DNA of 64,000 nt, taken from positions 139,689,679 through 139,753,678 of the forward strand of contig CM031595.1 of the NCBI GenBank assembly GCA_018398815.1. Direction: 5' to 3'. Shown here one piece after another: positions 1 to 11,327 of the stretch; the first letter of the stretch is position 1; each line of letters opens with the position of its first letter. The notes beneath the pieces are model-generated. The model was given only the letters and a program-made list of their open reading frames with translations, made no database searches and was not told where the DNA came from. Made by a program: the position numbers and the translations under genes. This DNA comes from Conus ventricosus. Taxonomy: Eukaryota; Mollusca; Gastropoda; Neogastropoda; Conidae.

Positions 1-1
1 C

Positions 2-620
2 AAAGCTAGGGATGCTTTTTTCTGCTTACCACCGGAAAAACAGACAGATTATGAGTCGTGGCGCGATGCTTTGTTTCAGAGGTATCAAGTAACCGCCGAT
101 AGATATAGGAAATTGTTCAGAGAAACCGTTCGTAAATCAGGTGAGACGCACGTACAGTTCCTTTATCGGCTTAGGGCTCTCTTTGACAAATGGATAAGGT
201 TAGGGAACATCGAACAAACTTTGAATCTTTGAGGGAGGAGATCGTTAAGGAGCAAATTCTCTCCACTTGTCGGAAGGATCTCACAGTATTCTTGGCGGAA
301 AGAGAATTAGGAAGTTTAGAGGAGTTAGTGAAAGTTGCAGACAGGTATGAATCTGCCCATGATCAGCGTAATTGTGGTGAAGGGATCAAACCAGTCGTCC
401 CATAACCCCCAAACCACACGGTCAGGGAGTAAAATGCCGACTCCCTACAACAAAGAGTGGAAACTGCGATCGGAGCAGGCCCTAGGCCCCTAGGGAACCA
501 TGGGAACCAAGACGATGCCAAGAAGGATCGCTTTTGTTTTAAGTGCGGGCGAGAGGGTCACATCGCTAAGGACTGTAGGCGAGGACAGGTACACTCAGTT
601 GTTGCTGTGAATACAATTCA
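2..620 (+). pseudogene. gag fragment: capsid tail and nucleocapsid zinc knuckle
   Basis: From base 2 the frame reads KARDAFFCLPPEKQTDYESW and continues to about 195 with a gag-capsid-like pattern (…ALFQRYQVTADRYRKLFRE…). It goes on in shifted frames to about 405 and then 457. A zinc knuckle CFKCGREGHIAKDC (CX2CX4HX4C) is encoded at 535-576. Such knuckles bind packaged RNA. The start of gag is outside the window. The stop at 403-405 and the frame change show decay. The domain call is firm for the knuckle and moderate for the capsid part. Confidence 0.75.
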
Positions 621-1000
621 GCAGGAAGATAAAGCGCCGCTACCAACCACCAGGGCAGTGGTGAATGGGACGGCAGTCACATGTTTACTGGACACCGGGC
701 TAACACTAGCGGCAATGGTAGACCCCAGTCTGGTAAACGATGAAGACTACATAGGGGAGACCATCTGTGTGCGATACGCAGATGGAAGAATCAGTCAGCT
801 CCCTTTGGCCTATATTAGGGTGGAGTCCGATTTTGTAAGGGACACCATTATCGCAGGAGTTCAAAGGGACCTTCCCTACCCAACTTTACTGGGGTGTAGG
901 TACATTCTGCCAAAGCCCTGCCAGTCGGTTGACCAAGTAGGAGAGGTAAATGTCGTGGAAACAAGGGCAACCACCAAAAAGCGAGAACCGCTAGACGCTG
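621..1000 (+). pseudogene. retroelement aspartic protease
   Basis: The frame continuous with the zinc knuckle carries LLDTG at about 685-699, the D-T/S-G active-site motif of retropepsins, preceded by a short hydrophobic strand (AVTCLLDTG). The flap and C-terminal hydrophobic-hydrophobic-G motifs are less clear; a candidate is TLLGCRYIL at about 880-906. The domain would cut the polyprotein as a homodimer. Its place between nucleocapsid and integrase fits the element. The frame is intact here, although the element as a whole is not. Confidence 0.7.
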
Positions 1001-2270
1001 TGGTTATCCCCACCAACTCTCATCCGGAGGAGATCCGCAAACTGCAGCAGGCTGACGATACCCTGACTGCCATCAGGAAGAGAGTGAATGATGGAACATC
1101 CTGCGAGAGGCCAAACGGGAAGAGCGCCTTCACGGAGCACAATGGCATAATTGTGCGTGAATTTAGGAGGGGTGGTGAAGTTATCTCCCAGGTAGTAGTG
1201 CCAAAGGAGAAACGGGAGGCGGTGCTCCAGATGGGACATGAGAGCCTAACAGAGCCCATCTAGGGACAGCAAAGACCCTAGATAAGATCGTCAAAGAATT
1301 CCATTGGCCAGGGATCAATGGAGATGTCAAGAGGTATGTAAGGTCATGTGACAGGTGCCAACGCTTGGGTCCCAAGAATACGAGACCCGCTCGCTTGAGA
1401 CCTATGCCGCTCATTGACCACCATTCCGCCGGGTAGGGTAGATATTGTAGGGCCAATTGTGCCAGCATCCAATCAAGGAAATCGCTACATCATCACAGCG
1501 ATTGATTATGCGACACGCTATGCGGATGCGGTGCCGGTGAAGAATGTCCAGACAAGGACAGTAGCAGAAGCTCTCCTGACGGTCTGGACCAGGGTGGGCG
1601 TGCCAGAAGAAATCTTGACGGACCAAGGCCGTCAGTTTATTAGTGGAGTCATGGCTGAAGTCAACCGACTCCTCTCGTCGACCATCTGACGACCACTTCC
1701 CTACCATCCTCAAACCAATGGCTTGGTAGAGAGGTTCCACGCCACTCTAAAGACAATGCTGAAGAAGTGTTGTGAAAACCACCCCAGAGACTGGGACCGT
1801 TATATCCCAGCCATTTTGTTTGCATACAGGGAGGTGCCCCAGGCCAGCTTAGGGTTTTCTCCATTCGAGCTATTGTATGGGCGGACCGTACGGGGACCCA
1901 TGGCAATACTCAGGCAGATCTGGACGGATGATAAGGTGGAAGACCAAGTCCAGACCACGTACCAGTATGTAACAGAAATGAGGGAAAGACTGGAGACAGC
2001 TAGCAAACTAGCGCAACAGAATCTGGCACAGGCGCAAGAGAAGCAAGCAGACTTCTATGATCGCCGTGCTAGGGAAAGAACATTTGAGCCAGGAGATGAA
2101 GTACTGCTCTTGCTGCCAGAGCAGCATAACAAATTGCAGTTGTCCTGGAAGGGGCCATTCATGGTAGTGGAAGCAAAGGGGGGATGAATTACTCTATTCA
2201 GTTGCGTCCCAACTGCGTTAAAACTTACCATGTGAACATGCTTAAGAGGTATGTGAGACGTGCAGAAGCC
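1001..2270 (+). pseudogene. integrase, upstream of RT, frameshifted
   Basis: Integrase inserts the cDNA copy into the genome. An HHCC zinc-binding domain runs from about 1225 to 1365 (…RSCDRCQR), broken by a TAG at 1261-1263. The DDE core follows: VDIVGPI at about 1437 holds the first Asp, LTDQGRQF at about 1615 the second Asp, and NGLVERFHATLK at about 1717 the catalytic Glu. A C-terminal GPF-type motif (SWKGPFMVVE) lies near 2143-2172, followed by YHVNMLKRYVRR near 2226-2262. A few codons between the HHCC domain and the core are missing near 1420, and frames change at about 1689 and 2187. The RT N-terminal region follows directly, so the order looks native rather than a later rearrangement. 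Confidence 0.85.
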
Positions 2271-2399
2271 GCTAATTCCGTGGTAGCCACCCTTGTGAGG
2301 GAGGAAAGTGAGCAGGACTGTGAACAGTCCGGAACAATTCCCAGTCCCCCTCTGACGGCAGCAGAAACGTGTGAGGACTGCATGTTAGATCCGCTGCTC

Positions 2400-3360
2400 C
2401 AAGGGGGGCAGCAGCAAGAAGTTCGCGATCTGCTTGCCGAATTCCCGGACACACTGACTGAACGACCGGGACTCACTCATCTGGCAGAGTTCCAGGTCAC
2501 ACTGCTTGATGAGCAACCAGTGCGATCTAAACCCTATCCTCTTCCCCATGCCAGGCAGGAAGCCGTTAGGGAAGAGATTAGAGAAATGCTGCATTAGGGG
2601 TGATCGAACCAACGCAGTCACCATAACGCTTCACCGGTCGTACTGGTACAGAAGAAGGATGGATCAAACCGGTTTCTGCGTAGACTATCGCAGGCTGAAT
2701 TGCGTCACTGCTTTCCAAGCAGAAGCTATGCCAGATCCGGAGGCCATCTTCGCCAAAATCGCCAATGCCAAGTATTTTTCTAAGGTGGACCTCACCAAGG
2801 GCTATTGGCAGATCCCTGTTAAGCCAGCAGACCGGCCGAAGCTGGCGTTCATCACCCAGGACGGGACATACACCTGGCGGGTCATGCCGTTCGGAGTGAA
2901 GAATGCTCCTAGTGTTTTTACGGCGATGATGAGGAGATTATTGGAGCCACTGAGGGGGAAACCAGTGGACAATTTCATGGATGATCTCCTCATCGCGACA
3001 GAAACATGGGAAGAGCATATGGCAGTCTGGAGAGCTGTCCTGGAGAGACTGACTGAAGCAGGACTGACCGCTCGGCCCTCCAAGTGTCATATAGGGTTCC
3101 GGACACTTGACTACCTTGGACATCGTCTCAGCTGTGGCCAGCTGTCACTAGAGGATGCCAAGGTGAGTCAGCTTAAGGAAGCGGAGAGACCAACAACAAA
3201 GAAGGGGGTAAGGGCTTTTCTGGGACTGGCTGGTTATTACCGCCAGTTCGTGCCCCATTTCAGCACCATAGCAGGACCTCTCACGGACCTGCTGAAGAAG
3301 AGTGCACCCAACAAGGTGGTGTGGACAGAGGAATGTGAGGGGCATTCCAGTCCCTGAAGG
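2400..3360 (+). pseudogene. reverse transcriptase, frameshifted
   Basis: The Ty3/gypsy-type pre-palm segment (EVRDLLAEFPD…RSKPYPLPHARQ) starts near 2415. The fingers and palm follow in another frame: FCVDYRRLN at about 2670, FSKVDLTKGYWQIP at about 2777-2818 with the first catalytic Asp, and FMDD at about 2974-2985 as the YXDD box. The thumb region and GLAGYYRQFVPHFS follow to about 3260. A frame change near 2597 separates the N-terminal segment from the palm, and a stop at 3355-3357 ends the segment. Confidence 0.9.
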
Positions 3361-3389
3361 ACCATCTAACTTCCGGCTCTGTACTTAGG

Positions 3390-3796
3390 CTGCCAGACTT
3401 AAACAAGGACTTTATGCTGAGGACAGATGCTAGTGATCTGGGCCTTGGGGCCGTCATACTCCAAGCCCATGATGGAGTGTTACATCCCGTAGCATACGCG
3501 AGTCGGAAACTGAACAGAGCGGAACGTAACTACGCTGTGTCCGAAAAGGAGTGCCTCGCCATAGTGTTTGGGTGTCCCGGTTTCAGAAGTACTTGTATGG
3601 GAGGATTTTTGTCCTCGAGACCGATCACGAACCTCTGTCGTATTTGGCCCAAGCCAAACTGACCAGCAGTCGTCTCATGCGGTGGTCACTGCTACTCCAG
3701 GAGTATTCTATGAGAGTTCGCTACATCCCGGGTAGCCAGAACGTAGCAGCAGACTTCATGAGTAGAAGCATGGGGGAGGTGGTCGAGTCAGAGTAG
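3390..3796 (+). pseudogene. RNase H domain and end of the polyprotein
   Basis: LRTDASDLGLGAVILQ at about 3418-3465 contains the first catalytic Asp of retroelement RNase H, SEKECLAIVFG near 3540 the Glu, and LETDHEPLSYLAQAK in a shifted frame near 3612-3655 the next Asp region. NVAADFMSRS near 3741-3770 is the typical end of gypsy-type RNase H. A frame change lies near 3590-3660. The polyprotein ends with a TAG at 3794-3796, and no coding domain follows, in keeping with integrase having been placed upstream. Confidence 0.85.
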
Positions 3797-4762
3797 CAGC
3801 CAACCTAGCTGTGGGTGTCAGATCAGCCCTGTGGTAAGGTATCTGACCTTTGGGTACATGAAACTGGTGATTGCCAAAATGATGGTTTAGTTTGATTTTA
3901 TTTGCCCAGTATAGGGCGGGGTTGAGCCTATGTTCATGTGTTATTTTTCAGTTTTTGATTTATGTTGCTTTTGTTCATTGTCATTATGGTTGAGTGCATG
4001 CTCATGTGTTATGATTTATGATTTTTCTGGTTGATATGTTTGCTCATGTTGTTTTGTCACAGCTCGAGAAAGTGTGAAAATGTCCTTAAGTTGTGAAATC
4101 AGATAAATGTCTGATTTGCATATTGTGTGTGGGACCGTGTGAGCAGATTGTGGCCACACGCCTGAATTTGATTTTGATGTTACGTAGGCTGGGCCACACG
4201 CCTGAATTTGAATCTTCTCCTTGTGGATTGTGGCCACACGCCTGAATTGATTTTGATGTTAAGTAGGCTGGGCCACACACCTGAATTTGATGTTTGGTAA
4301 TCATGGTTGTGCTATATTAGAAGTGAATGGAATGATTAATTAATATGTATGGACATGCTGATAGCTAATGCTATAGAGAGAGTTCTTGATTATATGTGAA
4401 CCAGTTTATGACTGAGTGATTCAATGGACTATCTGACTGATTTATTGTTTTTAATTGGGTACATTATCCATGTTAGAGATGTTGATGGAAGTGATGTTTT
4501 AAAGCATAGAGGTAGTACTGTATATCGACCCATGCAACTGAGTTTGTTTTATCCAATTGGAGAACATTCGTCCTGGAGAAAATGTTGATTGGAACAACAT
4601 TCTTAGGTACGGGGGTGTAATGAGTCGGCCGAATGTTCTCGAGCATTTAGGCAAATTAAGGGTAGTTGCTGTTGTTGAGAGCACGTTCCTTGGGTCTTCA
4701 AGTGTGCGAATTCAGGCATCACCAGGGGGGATACCCCGAGTCGTATACTGAAGGAGGGAGAG
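3797..4762 (+). other. 3' untranslated region of the LTR element with short repeats and a polypurine tract
   Basis: There is no coding signal. A motif beginning GGCCACACGCCTGAATT occurs four times at about 4151-4290, alternating with TTTTGATGTTA-type spacers. The region ends in the purine run GAAGGAGGGAGAG at 4750-4762, placed as a polypurine tract for plus-strand DNA priming next to a TG. Confidence 0.6.
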
Positions 4763-6223
4763 TGCTAGGAAGTGTTTCGCATGTCCGAGGGGTAGTGACA
4801 AGGAGTTGGCGACCTGCCAGTCCTGGGTAAGAAGAGTGTCCACTTTGAGCACTGGCTATTCACTGGCTCTCCCGTGGGCCTGAAAGGAAGGCGATCGTGT
4901 CAGGTGACCGTCACGGGTAGGTGACCGTCAGCCTGCCGGCAGAGTACAGCGACCATTCAGTCGTCCCTGTTCTGAGGAATGAATGGAAGGCTGCGCCTAT
5001 CGAGTGGTTTGCGCCTTGTTGTCTATAGAGGTAGTAAATACTTGAAGCATCAGTCATGGCTGGAAGAGAGGTCCAGGCTGTTAGTTCAATGGGTAGCTTG
5101 GGGGAATCGAACATGAGTTTGAATAGGAGGTTATGCATTAACCACTGGGTGCCCAAGTCTTTGTTGGCGCTAGCAGCTGTGGTGTGTGTGTGTGTAGGTG
5201 ACTAGTGATTCCATTGGTGGAATAAAAATAACTTGGGGATTTATTGGTACAAATCGTGTGATATGTGTGTGCCAGTGATTCCATTGGTTGAGCCAGTTAA
5301 ACTCGGGTTCTCTCTTTCTTTGAGAACGAATATAAGGTGCTTGGAAAACCAGGAAGTGTGTGACTCACTTAAGGGAAAGTGAACTCGCCCGTCTTGCTGA
5401 GGGCTCAAGAAAATACAGCGTGAAGCAGAGGTTAGCTGTCGCCTTGTTGTCTCCTGGGTGGGGACGTAAGACAGTGGAGGTTGCTGTAGCCTCGGAGCCG
5501 ACGACGAGAAGAATTGTCTCCCGTGTGGGACGGTCGACAGCAAGACGTGTCAACCTGTGGAGCCTAGACAGGGAGCTGCCAGACAACGGTGGGGTGTTTG
5601 CAGCAGAGAAGACCTGTGGGAGAGGCCGACAGGAGCCCTTTCCGTGGAGAGGGCGAAGTGTGGTGGAGTCCGGGAGACTCAGTGCGAGGGTGCGACTCAA
5701 GCTACGTTGCCAGTGTCCCCCAACTGGGATTTGGCCAATCGGGAGGACACAACGGTGTGGCAGCTTCAGCTCGTAGTCGCACAGTGGGATGAAAGAAACT
5801 GACGGTCAACCAAGGAATGCTGGCAAGTTATGGACGTTTATTTGCTCTTAAGGTTATAAGTGTGCAAACAGAATAGTGGAATATTGTCTTTCCTGGCTAA
5901 GTAAGAATAACTGAAGAACAGGGGATGCGATTTATGAAATTGTCTGTATGCTGTTTACATTGTTGTATGATACAGATAGTTGTGTTGTGTAGTGACGGGT
6001 GGGGGCTCGGAGTCAAGTTGAATAAAAGTTGATTATTTTCTATGAAATGTTATTGGTTTCCCGTCACCTTTGTGCGGGCCCGATGTGAGTGACAGAGTGC
6101 GTGTGCCTATGCGAGAGCGCATTTTGGTTGTGAAAGCGTAAATACTTCTGTCTATAACCCCCTGCATCCCTGAATATGAAAATCATATTTTAATAACGAG
6201 GGGAGCGTCGGAGACCCGTCACA
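4763..6223 (+). repeat. 3' LTR of the Gmr1-like element (end tentative)
   Basis: The LTR begins TGCTAGG directly after the polypurine tract. It contains a TATA-like AATATAAGG near 5327-5337 and AATAAA at 6021-6026. A plausible end is …CCCGTCACA at about 6223. Only one LTR is in the window, so the ends cannot be checked by comparison. The GC-rich 5360-5800 part has open frames on both strands, but none resembles a known protein. Confidence 0.5.
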
Positions 6224-6272
6224 GTGCGTCTCAGCGTGTCACGGTTGTGGCAGAAAGTTACGTCTGCAATGA

Positions 6273-6588
6273 GTTAAGGCTGTGTCAGGCCAATTGACAT
6301 AGGCTAGAATACCAAGGCTACATCAAAATGTTGTTATGCTCTGCATAGTTTATGTGGGGATTGTCTTCAGTTGTGACAAGCTTCTAGCATAACATTATCA
6401 GTCTCCAAAATCCCCCGAAGTCGGAGTGTGGCTGCCCATGCGGCGGGGTAATCAAAAATGGTCACACACGTTATGTCCTCATCCCCAGTCGATGCATTTG
6501 TACCATAGTGTTCAAGTACTTCGGCTGTTAGGATGATCCCTGGAGTCTTTTAGCCAGGGCATGACAACAACAACAACAACAACAACAA
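6273..6588 (+). repeat. SINE-like unit 1 with (ACA)n tail
   Basis: This unit matches the one at 6628-6925 closely and in the same orientation, about 356 bp apart. Its 3' half contains CCCCCGAAGTCGGAGTGTGG and a GGCGGGGTAATCAAAAA block, close to the core of the tRNA-derived SINE at 53521. It ends in (ACA)n. No polymerase III boxes were recognised in its 5' part. Confidence 0.6.
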
Positions 6589-6627
6589 GGGTCTATGACT
6601 CAAAGTACGGCTGCCTTGGCTTAAAGC

Positions 6628-6925
6628 TGTGTCAGGCCAATTGACATGGGCTAGAACACCAAGGCTACATCAAAATGTTGTTATGCTCTGCATAGTTATG
6701 CGGGGATTGTCTTCAGTTGTGACAAGCTCCTAGCATAACATTATCAGTCTCCAAAATCCCCCGAAATCGGAGTGTGGCTGCCCACGTGGTGGGGTAATCA
6801 AAAACGGTCACACACGTAATGTTCTCATCCCCAGCTGATGCATTTGTACCATAGTGTTCAAGTGCGTCGGCTGTTTGGATGATCCCTGGAGTCTTTTAGC
6901 CAGGGTACGACAACAACAACAACTC
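6628..6925 (+). repeat. SINE-like unit 2 with (ACA)n tail
   Basis: Second, slightly diverged tandem copy of the unit at 6273-6588, again ending in (ACA)n. A tandem pair separated by the first copy's tail suggests insertion of one unit next to another, or a local duplication. Confidence 0.6.
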
Positions 6926-7085
6926 AAAGTACGTTATTCATTTTATTTCTTCTTTGTTTTTTTTCCCCTAATCAATGCTCCTTGAAAAAAAAAAGATTTC
7001 TGTTCTGATTTTCGGGTTAACTAGACAGCAATTTGTTCATACTGTGACCACATCACAGAGTTGTCCATCGACAAGGCACACTTAC

Positions 7086-7196
7086 TTGGTAGCTTTGGGA
7101 TGGCCAGGCCTTCCATTCCACCAGTGGCCAGCTGACAGTCTGAGCATGGATGTAGTGTTTGTTGAGGTACTCTGCCGTTTTCTCTGTGGCAAAGAT
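7086..7196 (-). CDS. CPS1: CPS exon 26 (last visible): MGS-like domain, N-acetylglutamate site
   Basis: 37 codons, phase 0 to 0: [37 protein letters not shown]. The two Thr of FATEKT and the Trp of VSW fall at the spacing of Thr1391, Thr1394 and Trp1410 of human CPS1. The LVEWKA stretch between VSW and WPSQ is extra compared with human. The strong GTAAGT donor means more coding exons lie below base 1. Confidence 0.95.
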
Positions 7197-9060
7197 CTGC
7201 ACAGCAGTAACCAACAGTGTGGTGAGTGGCACGATAAGCAAAAGTATCTAGACTGTTTACCTCCTATAAGTACAAATATAGCTGTAGACCTAGATCTCTT
7301 CATCACATAAGAGTACTATTTTCTTTAGGACAGGAATTAGGTCCCTGCTGGTACATGCATCAGAGCGTCACAATAATGATGAATAATGGCACAGTATAAC
7401 ATTATGACAATGAACAAAGTAAATGAGATATAAAACTATCAGACATTTGAAGCTCGTATTGGCAATGAGTGTATAGATAGATAGTTAGATCAATCAACAG
7501 ATAGATAGATGAACTCTGCTGGCACAATAGGACAAGACACCTACTTAACTGCTTGAGGCAAAAAAGAAAACAGACAAACAAACTGCAGCCTTACAAGTAA
7601 GGAACAATGCAAAAAATCATAACTTATCCTTAAACAAGTGAGGCTTTTAACAAAGATATGTTCAGTAGCTTCATTTTTTAACTTTTGTTAAAACACATTG
7701 TACCTGGATCTACTGAACGTCAATGACATAATTCCTGTTTGCGAACATCCAAGGAAAGCAGGATCACCAAACATTCGGTGAGCAAGAAATAAACAAGAAC
7801 TGCGACTCACTTTGTATCCCAGAGTGTGCAGTCGCTTGGCAAGGGGCAGGAAATGAGGCAGGAAGCTGCTTTCCACCCCCACCATGATACTGCCCCCTGG
7901 ACTTGGCAGTCGGAAACCTGCCAACATCATGGCTTTCAAAAAGGCGGTGTACTTGGTGCGTCCAAAGCAGGCCACCTGTGAACATGCAACACACAGAGAA
8001 ATGCATCACTGACGTTCAGAAATCTCAGCATCTGAGACATTTGTTTACTACATCTTTTTTATGAACTGTGAGGTTATTCTATTTTATGCAAATGTACACC
8101 CAATTTTTAAGCAGGAAGGCTCAAAGACCAATAGACCAAAGGACCCATAATTCACTGCTGCAGACACTGGTCACTGGAGGCCGAGTTGAAGGTGAAAACC
8201 AAATATGTGAGCCTCAAAACAACCTTGAGAAAAAAAACAAGAACAAATAATGTGTGCCGCGTATGAAGGTAAGATGTGGAGGATAGGACAACATATCAAC
8301 AAGTAAATGAATCAAACAACTAAGTGGGTAGAACAGAATGGGGGTGGGGATGGGCATGTGCAGGGAATGCCGATTTCTTATATCCAACATTGTTCAAACT
8401 GTCATACTGGTTTCTTGTATCCCATCAATACACTATCTTTTCTACATGATCTTGACACACATCCATGAAACATTCATTACTTACAAATGTGCATCACAAC
8501 ATAATGGTAGATGCACCAACTTTTTTACCTACGAACAAATACCAGTGGCAGTTGTGTGTGAAGGACTTCATACTGACCTCCCCTGTGGAAGCCATTTCAC
8601 ATTTCAAGACCGGGTCAGCATCTCTCAATCTTGGCCAGGAAAACATGGGTGTCTGCATAAAAGATGAAAGACCACATCAGCTTTAATTCAGTCTATGGCA
8701 TAGCTAAAAACAGGATGAAAAATTTTTTCATCTATTTTATGATTGGTTTACAACCATCGAGTCACCAATCTGGTGAAAAAAAAAAAAAAGAAAAAAAAAG
8801 AATGACAAAGCATGAAATTACCTGATAAAATTCCTTGCTGACACATCTCACCACGTTCTTTGAAGGGAATAAGTTGGTTATAGATTCTCAAAGTTCCATT
8901 CTTATTCCCTTTGAGGAAGGTGATGACATTTTGTTATCAAGAAATTCAAGCAGGCAATTGTTTGCTTTTTGTTGATCAGACTGGTGGCAAACAATGTTAC
9001 CCACTCATCCCACTAACCTGAATGATATACTTCTGCAAAATATGTGCATGTGTATGTGCA

Positions 9061-9105
<45 letters not shown>

Positions 9106-9314
9106 TCGAGAGAGAAAGAGAGAGAAAGACACAGAGAGAGAGAGAGAGAGAGAAAGACACAGAGAGAGAGAGAGAGAGAGAGAGATCGAGAGAGAGAGAG
9201 AGTGTGTGTGTGTGTGTGTGTGTGTATAGTTGGTGTGTGTGTATGTGTGTGTGTGTGTGTGTATAGTTGGTGTGTGTGTGTATGTGTGTGTGTGTGCGCG
9301 TGCGCATCCCTATG

Positions 9315-9382
<68 letters not shown>

Positions 9383-9455
9383 AATGCATGAGTGCGTTTG
9401 TATGAGTGCTTGCATACATGCATGCATATGCTTGTGCTCGCATGCATATGTGCTG

Positions 9456-9517
<62 letters not shown>

Positions 9518-10788
9518 CGTGTGAATATGCAAACACTGTACCTGTATGCTTTAATATGTAAATTGCTTCAACTGTGTGAATGAGTATGTAAGCAACAACT
9601 CGCTGCATGTGCATGAATATGGAAACTATGTGCATGTAAAGAATCATTTGTGTGTGATGGAGGAGAGACATGTAAGTCTTGTTCGTCTCATCACTTCTGT
9701 TTTTTCAAAGTCTGGGAAGTTTTATCAATTCACCTTGATGCTGACATAGTCTGTTGGACTCTGGGGGTTGTTGAGAGTTGGAAGTTGTGCTGTATCCACT
9801 GGCTCTCTCAGCATCACCTTTGTCGCCACTTCAATGAAGTCTGTATCAATGGCCTTTGACACAAATGGGCATGAGCGAGAAGCTCGCAGATTCAGTTCTA
9901 TCACCTGCAAACACAATGCATCAGTTGACACTACCATTTGTGATGATAAGAAATCTAAAAACAAATCGGTCTCATTAACAATGTACTTCTTGTGTATCAG
10001 TTATACAGCAAATTACATCTCGGCTAATAACTACAGTAAATGATTGCAGATACAGAGGTAAATGTGGAATGTTGATCATGGTGAATTTTTAGACAATATT
10101 CCAAAACCTAGAAAAAATTGACAGCTGTTCCATTTTTCTCAGTTACTGCAGCTAAAAATCTGCAATGCTCAAAATGGAACTAGACAGACTTCATGAATTA
10201 CCACCAAGTTGAATGCATTAAACCAAAATATCAGGACAACCACATGGACTCCTCTTCCCTTCTCCTACCTTACTCTTTTACAACAAAGGAAGAAAAGACA
10301 AAATTGTTTTTGCGTTATTGATTACTTACTTTTATGTCATTATCTTTGACCAGAAACTGAATGTTGAAAGGTCCAGTGATTTCAAACTTGGAGGCAATCT
10401 TGGCAGTTGCTTCCTTCATCTGCAAGAACAAACAGAAGCAAATGCAGAACATCAACAAAAACACCAGTGTGATTCAGCTCTCTCATCTGCTGTTTTAATA
10501 ATATATGAAATGGCTTGTCTAGATTGGGCAGTTTTAACAGATGCACAGCATCCACACACAAAAAAAGTACCACTCATCTTCATCAGTTGTTGTTACCATA
10601 AATGATACATTGGATACCTGGTATGGTAACAGGCAAAATTAAAAGCAGAGATCTCATTCTAAAAAAGCTGATAAAAAATATCAAACTCTAATAATACATC
10701 TTCACCTGTCTTAACCCTGTCTCATTTTTTTCCTCATACAAACACACATACATGCACAAATATTTGGCTGAAGATAGATATGGGTAAG

Positions 10789-10852
<64 letters not shown>

Positions 10853-11272
10853 CACACCACTCACACACACACATGTACAAACACCCAGTCATGAAAGCTA
10901 TACCATGCTGGTGGCTTCTTCAGTGATGGTCTGTGTGGGAAGTATCAGAGTCGCATCACCACTGTGCACTCCCGCATTTTCCACATGTTCACACATGGCA
11001 TGGCAAATCACCTGTGACAAGAGAAAAGAAATTACCTCCTTCTGAGGTCACAATCCTTGTTTTCACACAGAAATAACAAAGATATCTTTGATTATACAAT
11101 ATAAACTAAACATGAATGAACAATTAACCAAAAAACAGGTATAAATAATTATCAATCCTCCAATTGTTTGCACTTAAAAGTAAAGGAAGATAGACCTCAA
11201 TATCAAGTAGGCAACAACATGGTCTGCAGCTGTCAGTCCCTTCCTTCTGACTTCAATTTCCCCCATCCCACT

Positions 11273-11327
<55 letters not shown>

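Larger units (their letters stand above)
1..6223 (+). mobile_element. Gmr1-like LTR retrotransposon, 5' truncated by the window edge, decayed
   Basis: Consecutive plus-strand fragments encode a gag capsid tail, a CX2CX4HX4C zinc knuckle, an aspartic protease, an integrase, then reverse transcriptase and RNase H, followed by an untranslated region and one LTR. Integrase lies upstream of RT, whereas ordinary Ty3/gypsy elements have it downstream; this order is known from the Gmr1 group of gypsy-related elements. The reading frame is broken at about 405, 1261, 1420, 1689, 2187, 2597, 3357 and 3662, so the copy is not functional. The 5' LTR and primer-binding site lie outside the window. It probably sits in the next intron of the CPS gene, because exon 26 at 7086 still has a clean splice donor pointing this way. 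The LTR end at 6223 is tentative. Confidence 0.85.

Noticed and set aside
5360..5802. Coding region in the LTR (frames of 138 and 111 codons)
   Set aside because: GC-rich LTR sequence is open on both strands, with no recognisable domain, and lies downstream of the polypurine tract.
8997..9671. Long open frames on both strands rich in His/Thr, Cys/Val or Arg/Glu
   Set aside because: They translate TG, CA and GA microsatellites and contain no non-repeat domain.
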